A stretch of 5,317 nucleotides of DNA, from NCBI GenBank assembly GCA_027336345.1, contig DAHWFZ010000111.1, positions 1-5,317 of the forward strand, given 5' to 3'. Positions 4,321 through 5,317 of the stretch are shown piece after piece. How positions within the stretch are numbered: the first letter of the stretch is position 1; every line of letters begins with the position of its first letter. The position numbers and the translations under genes are program-made. The stretch is from Candidatus Wolfebacteria bacterium. GTDB lineage: Bacteria > Patescibacteriota > Minisyncoccia > UBA6257 > UBA9933. Under the pieces are notes generated by a model. The model searched no databases and was not told the DNA's origin. It saw only the letters and a program-made list of their open reading frames with translations.

Positions 4321-5004
4321 TTATTTTTTAGGCCGTTTATCAAGATAATAGTTTAAAAGCCTTAGTTGAAGCCTGTTATTGAGATTAAACTGTTTCATCA
4401 TGGCCAGCCTTCTTAAAACTTCCTTAATTGTACCAGAATTTTGCCTTAAATTCTTAGTAAGGTCAACGAGTGTTTTTTTGATGAATTCATCCACATCATC
4501 CTTATTAATAAGTTTATTGGATTTTTTATCCGCTTTTTTGAAATCAACGCCCTGCTCTGAAAAATAAATTTTATGCATTCTGGATTTAAGCGTTTCCAGA
4601 ACAACATCTTCTCCCGTTGCAATCAGAATAATAAGTGATTTTTTCGGCGGCTCCTCGATAATTTTTAAAATTCCGCTTTGAGCTTCATCCGTAAGCGCTC
4701 CGGCATTATAGATTATTACCATTCGCCTTTTGGATGCAACCGGCGACTGATAAAGAAAATTTTGCATCTCGCGCACTTCATCAATCCCGATATTGTTATG
4801 CTCGTTGGGTTTGATAATTACCAGATCGTTTAAAAATCTGCCGACTGCTTTAAATTCTCCTGTTTCCAAAAAACCGGCCAGAGTCCTGGAAAAATCAAAA
4901 ATATTATCCGTTGATTCTCCGAAAAACAAATACGCGTGAAACAGCACGTCGCTTTCGGATAGTTCTTTGAAATCTTTTGTTAATTTTTTGTAAATATCAG
5001 CCAT
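4321..5004 (-). CDS. holB: DNA polymerase III delta' subunit-like protein
   Basis: The delta' subunit is the non-catalytic clamp-loader arm that helps place the sliding clamp on DNA. The 227-residue protein keeps H-A-Y-L-F-F-G-E (23-30), where other members have a related H-A-x-L-F-x-G stretch. It also has I-G-I-D-E-V-R-E-M (72-80), V-I-I-Y-N-A-G-A-L-T-D-E-A-Q (96-109), L-K-I-I-E-E-P-P (113-120) and L-K-S-R (139-142) near the sensor-1 region. There is no G-K-T/S Walker A after residue 30 and no cysteine zinc module, so it should not bind ATP productively, as in many delta' proteins. It is short of the usual 300 or more residues because the C-terminal collar domain is reduced. The leader is A/T-only with no SD. 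A divergent AAA clamp-loader paralogue is the alternative. Confidence 0.85.
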   Translation of the reverse strand: MADIYKKLTKDFKELSESDVLFHAYLFFGESTDNIFDFSRTLAGFLETGEFKAVGRFLNDLVIIKPNEHNNIGIDEVREMQNFLYQSPVASKRRMVIIYNAGALTDEAQSGILKIIEEPPKKSLIILIATGEDVVLETLKSRMHKIYFSEQGVDFKKADKKSNKLINKDDVDEFIKKTLVDLTKNLRQNSGTIKEVLRRLAMMKQFNLNNRLQLRLLNYYLDKRPKK

Positions 5005-5100
5005 TTATATTAATTTAAAATTTAAATATCAAAAATCAAAATGACAATTTAAAAGTAAAAAGAGTTTTAATTCAATCCGCCTTCAGCAAATACCGAAATT
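5005..5100. other. AT-rich spacer with simple-sequence words
   Basis: The spacer is dominated by words such as TTTAAAATTTAAATATC and AAAAATCAAAATGACAATTT. An inverted relative (TTTGATTTTTAAATTTT, 5107-5123) lies inside the 3' end of the phosphohexomutase fragment. On the - strand one short frame here reads K-I-S-V-F-A-E-G-G-L-N then stop, too short to identify. No promoter is convincing. Confidence 0.5.
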
Positions 5101-5317
5101 TTACACTTTGATTTTTAAATTTTTATTTATAGCAATGTAAACTTCTTTGCCGCTGATGGGAGCTGCTTTCGGACCGGCTATTTTAATGCCATTATATTCC
5201 TTCGGGTTATGCGAAGCGGTAATCATAATGCCGAAATCAGCATTGTGTTTATTCACCAAAAAATACATTTCCGGCGTTGTTGATAAGCCAGCCAAAATAA
5301 TTTTTAATTTTAAATTT
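5101..5317 (-). pseudogene. Phosphomannomutase/phosphoglucomutase fragment, truncated
   Basis: The frame is open to the window edge and ends at TAA 5101-5103. The readable part contains A-G-L-S-T-T-P-E-M-Y-F-L-V, then F-G-I-M-I-T-A-S-H-N-P-K-E-Y-N-G-I-K-I. T-A-S-H-N-P holds the phosphorylated catalytic serine of the alpha-D-phosphohexomutase family, which moves phosphate between C1 and C6 of hexoses. Complete enzymes have about 450 residues, and this motif lies in their first domain. Here the protein stops some 30 residues after it, so the sugar-binding and C-terminal domains are missing. The last residues N-K-N-L-K-I-K-V and those before A-G-L-S (N-L-K-L-K-I-I-L) come from AT-rich simple sequence, which suggests a fragment caught between such stretches. 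An intact copy may exist elsewhere. Confidence 0.8.

Overview
The window looks like chromosomal DNA from a Candidate Phyla Radiation (Patescibacteria) bacterium, probably Parcubacteria-like. This is an inference. It rests on AT-rich DNA with many Lys/Ile/Asn codons, compact housekeeping genes, A/T-only leaders instead of Shine-Dalgarno (SD) sites, a TrpR/YerC-like regulator, and several families of short palindromic repeats in the gaps. Stops are TAA and TAG; no alternative code is indicated.

Left part, + strand. Positions 1-308 have no credible gene. They hold a G/C-rich foldable segment (1-95), a possible extended -10 promoter and a nest of four different short palindromic repeats. Next is a tRNA pseudouridine synthase (TruB) fused in frame to an acylphosphatase domain. 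The joint contains one of the dispersed repeats, read as C-H-P-E-L-A-E-G-S. Then comes a TrpR/YerC-like DNA-binding protein. A CTAG-containing hairpin lies on each side of it; the right copy is a strong terminator shared with the opposing gene cluster.

Right part, - strand, in transcription order from the right edge: a phosphohexomutase fragment stopped just after its T-A-S-H-N-P motif, a small DNA polymerase III delta'-like subunit (holB), a membrane-anchored Asp-box protein, ribosome recycling factor (frr) and the RseP/site-2 protease. frr and rseP often share the pyrH-frr-uppS-cdsA-dxr-rseP cluster in other bacteria; here only the two remain adjacent.

The most unusual structure is a pair of 102-nt repeat copies that fill nearly all of the spaces Asp-box gene/frr and frr/rseP. 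Each copy ends exactly 2 nt before the start codon of the downstream gene, and all nine differences between the copies are A/G transitions on the + strand. Together with the repeat-built TruB linker and the paired CTAG palindromes around the TrpR-like gene, the window is notable for repeats that have become parts of genes and leaders. I see no complete defence system, transposase, CRISPR array, tRNA or rRNA.
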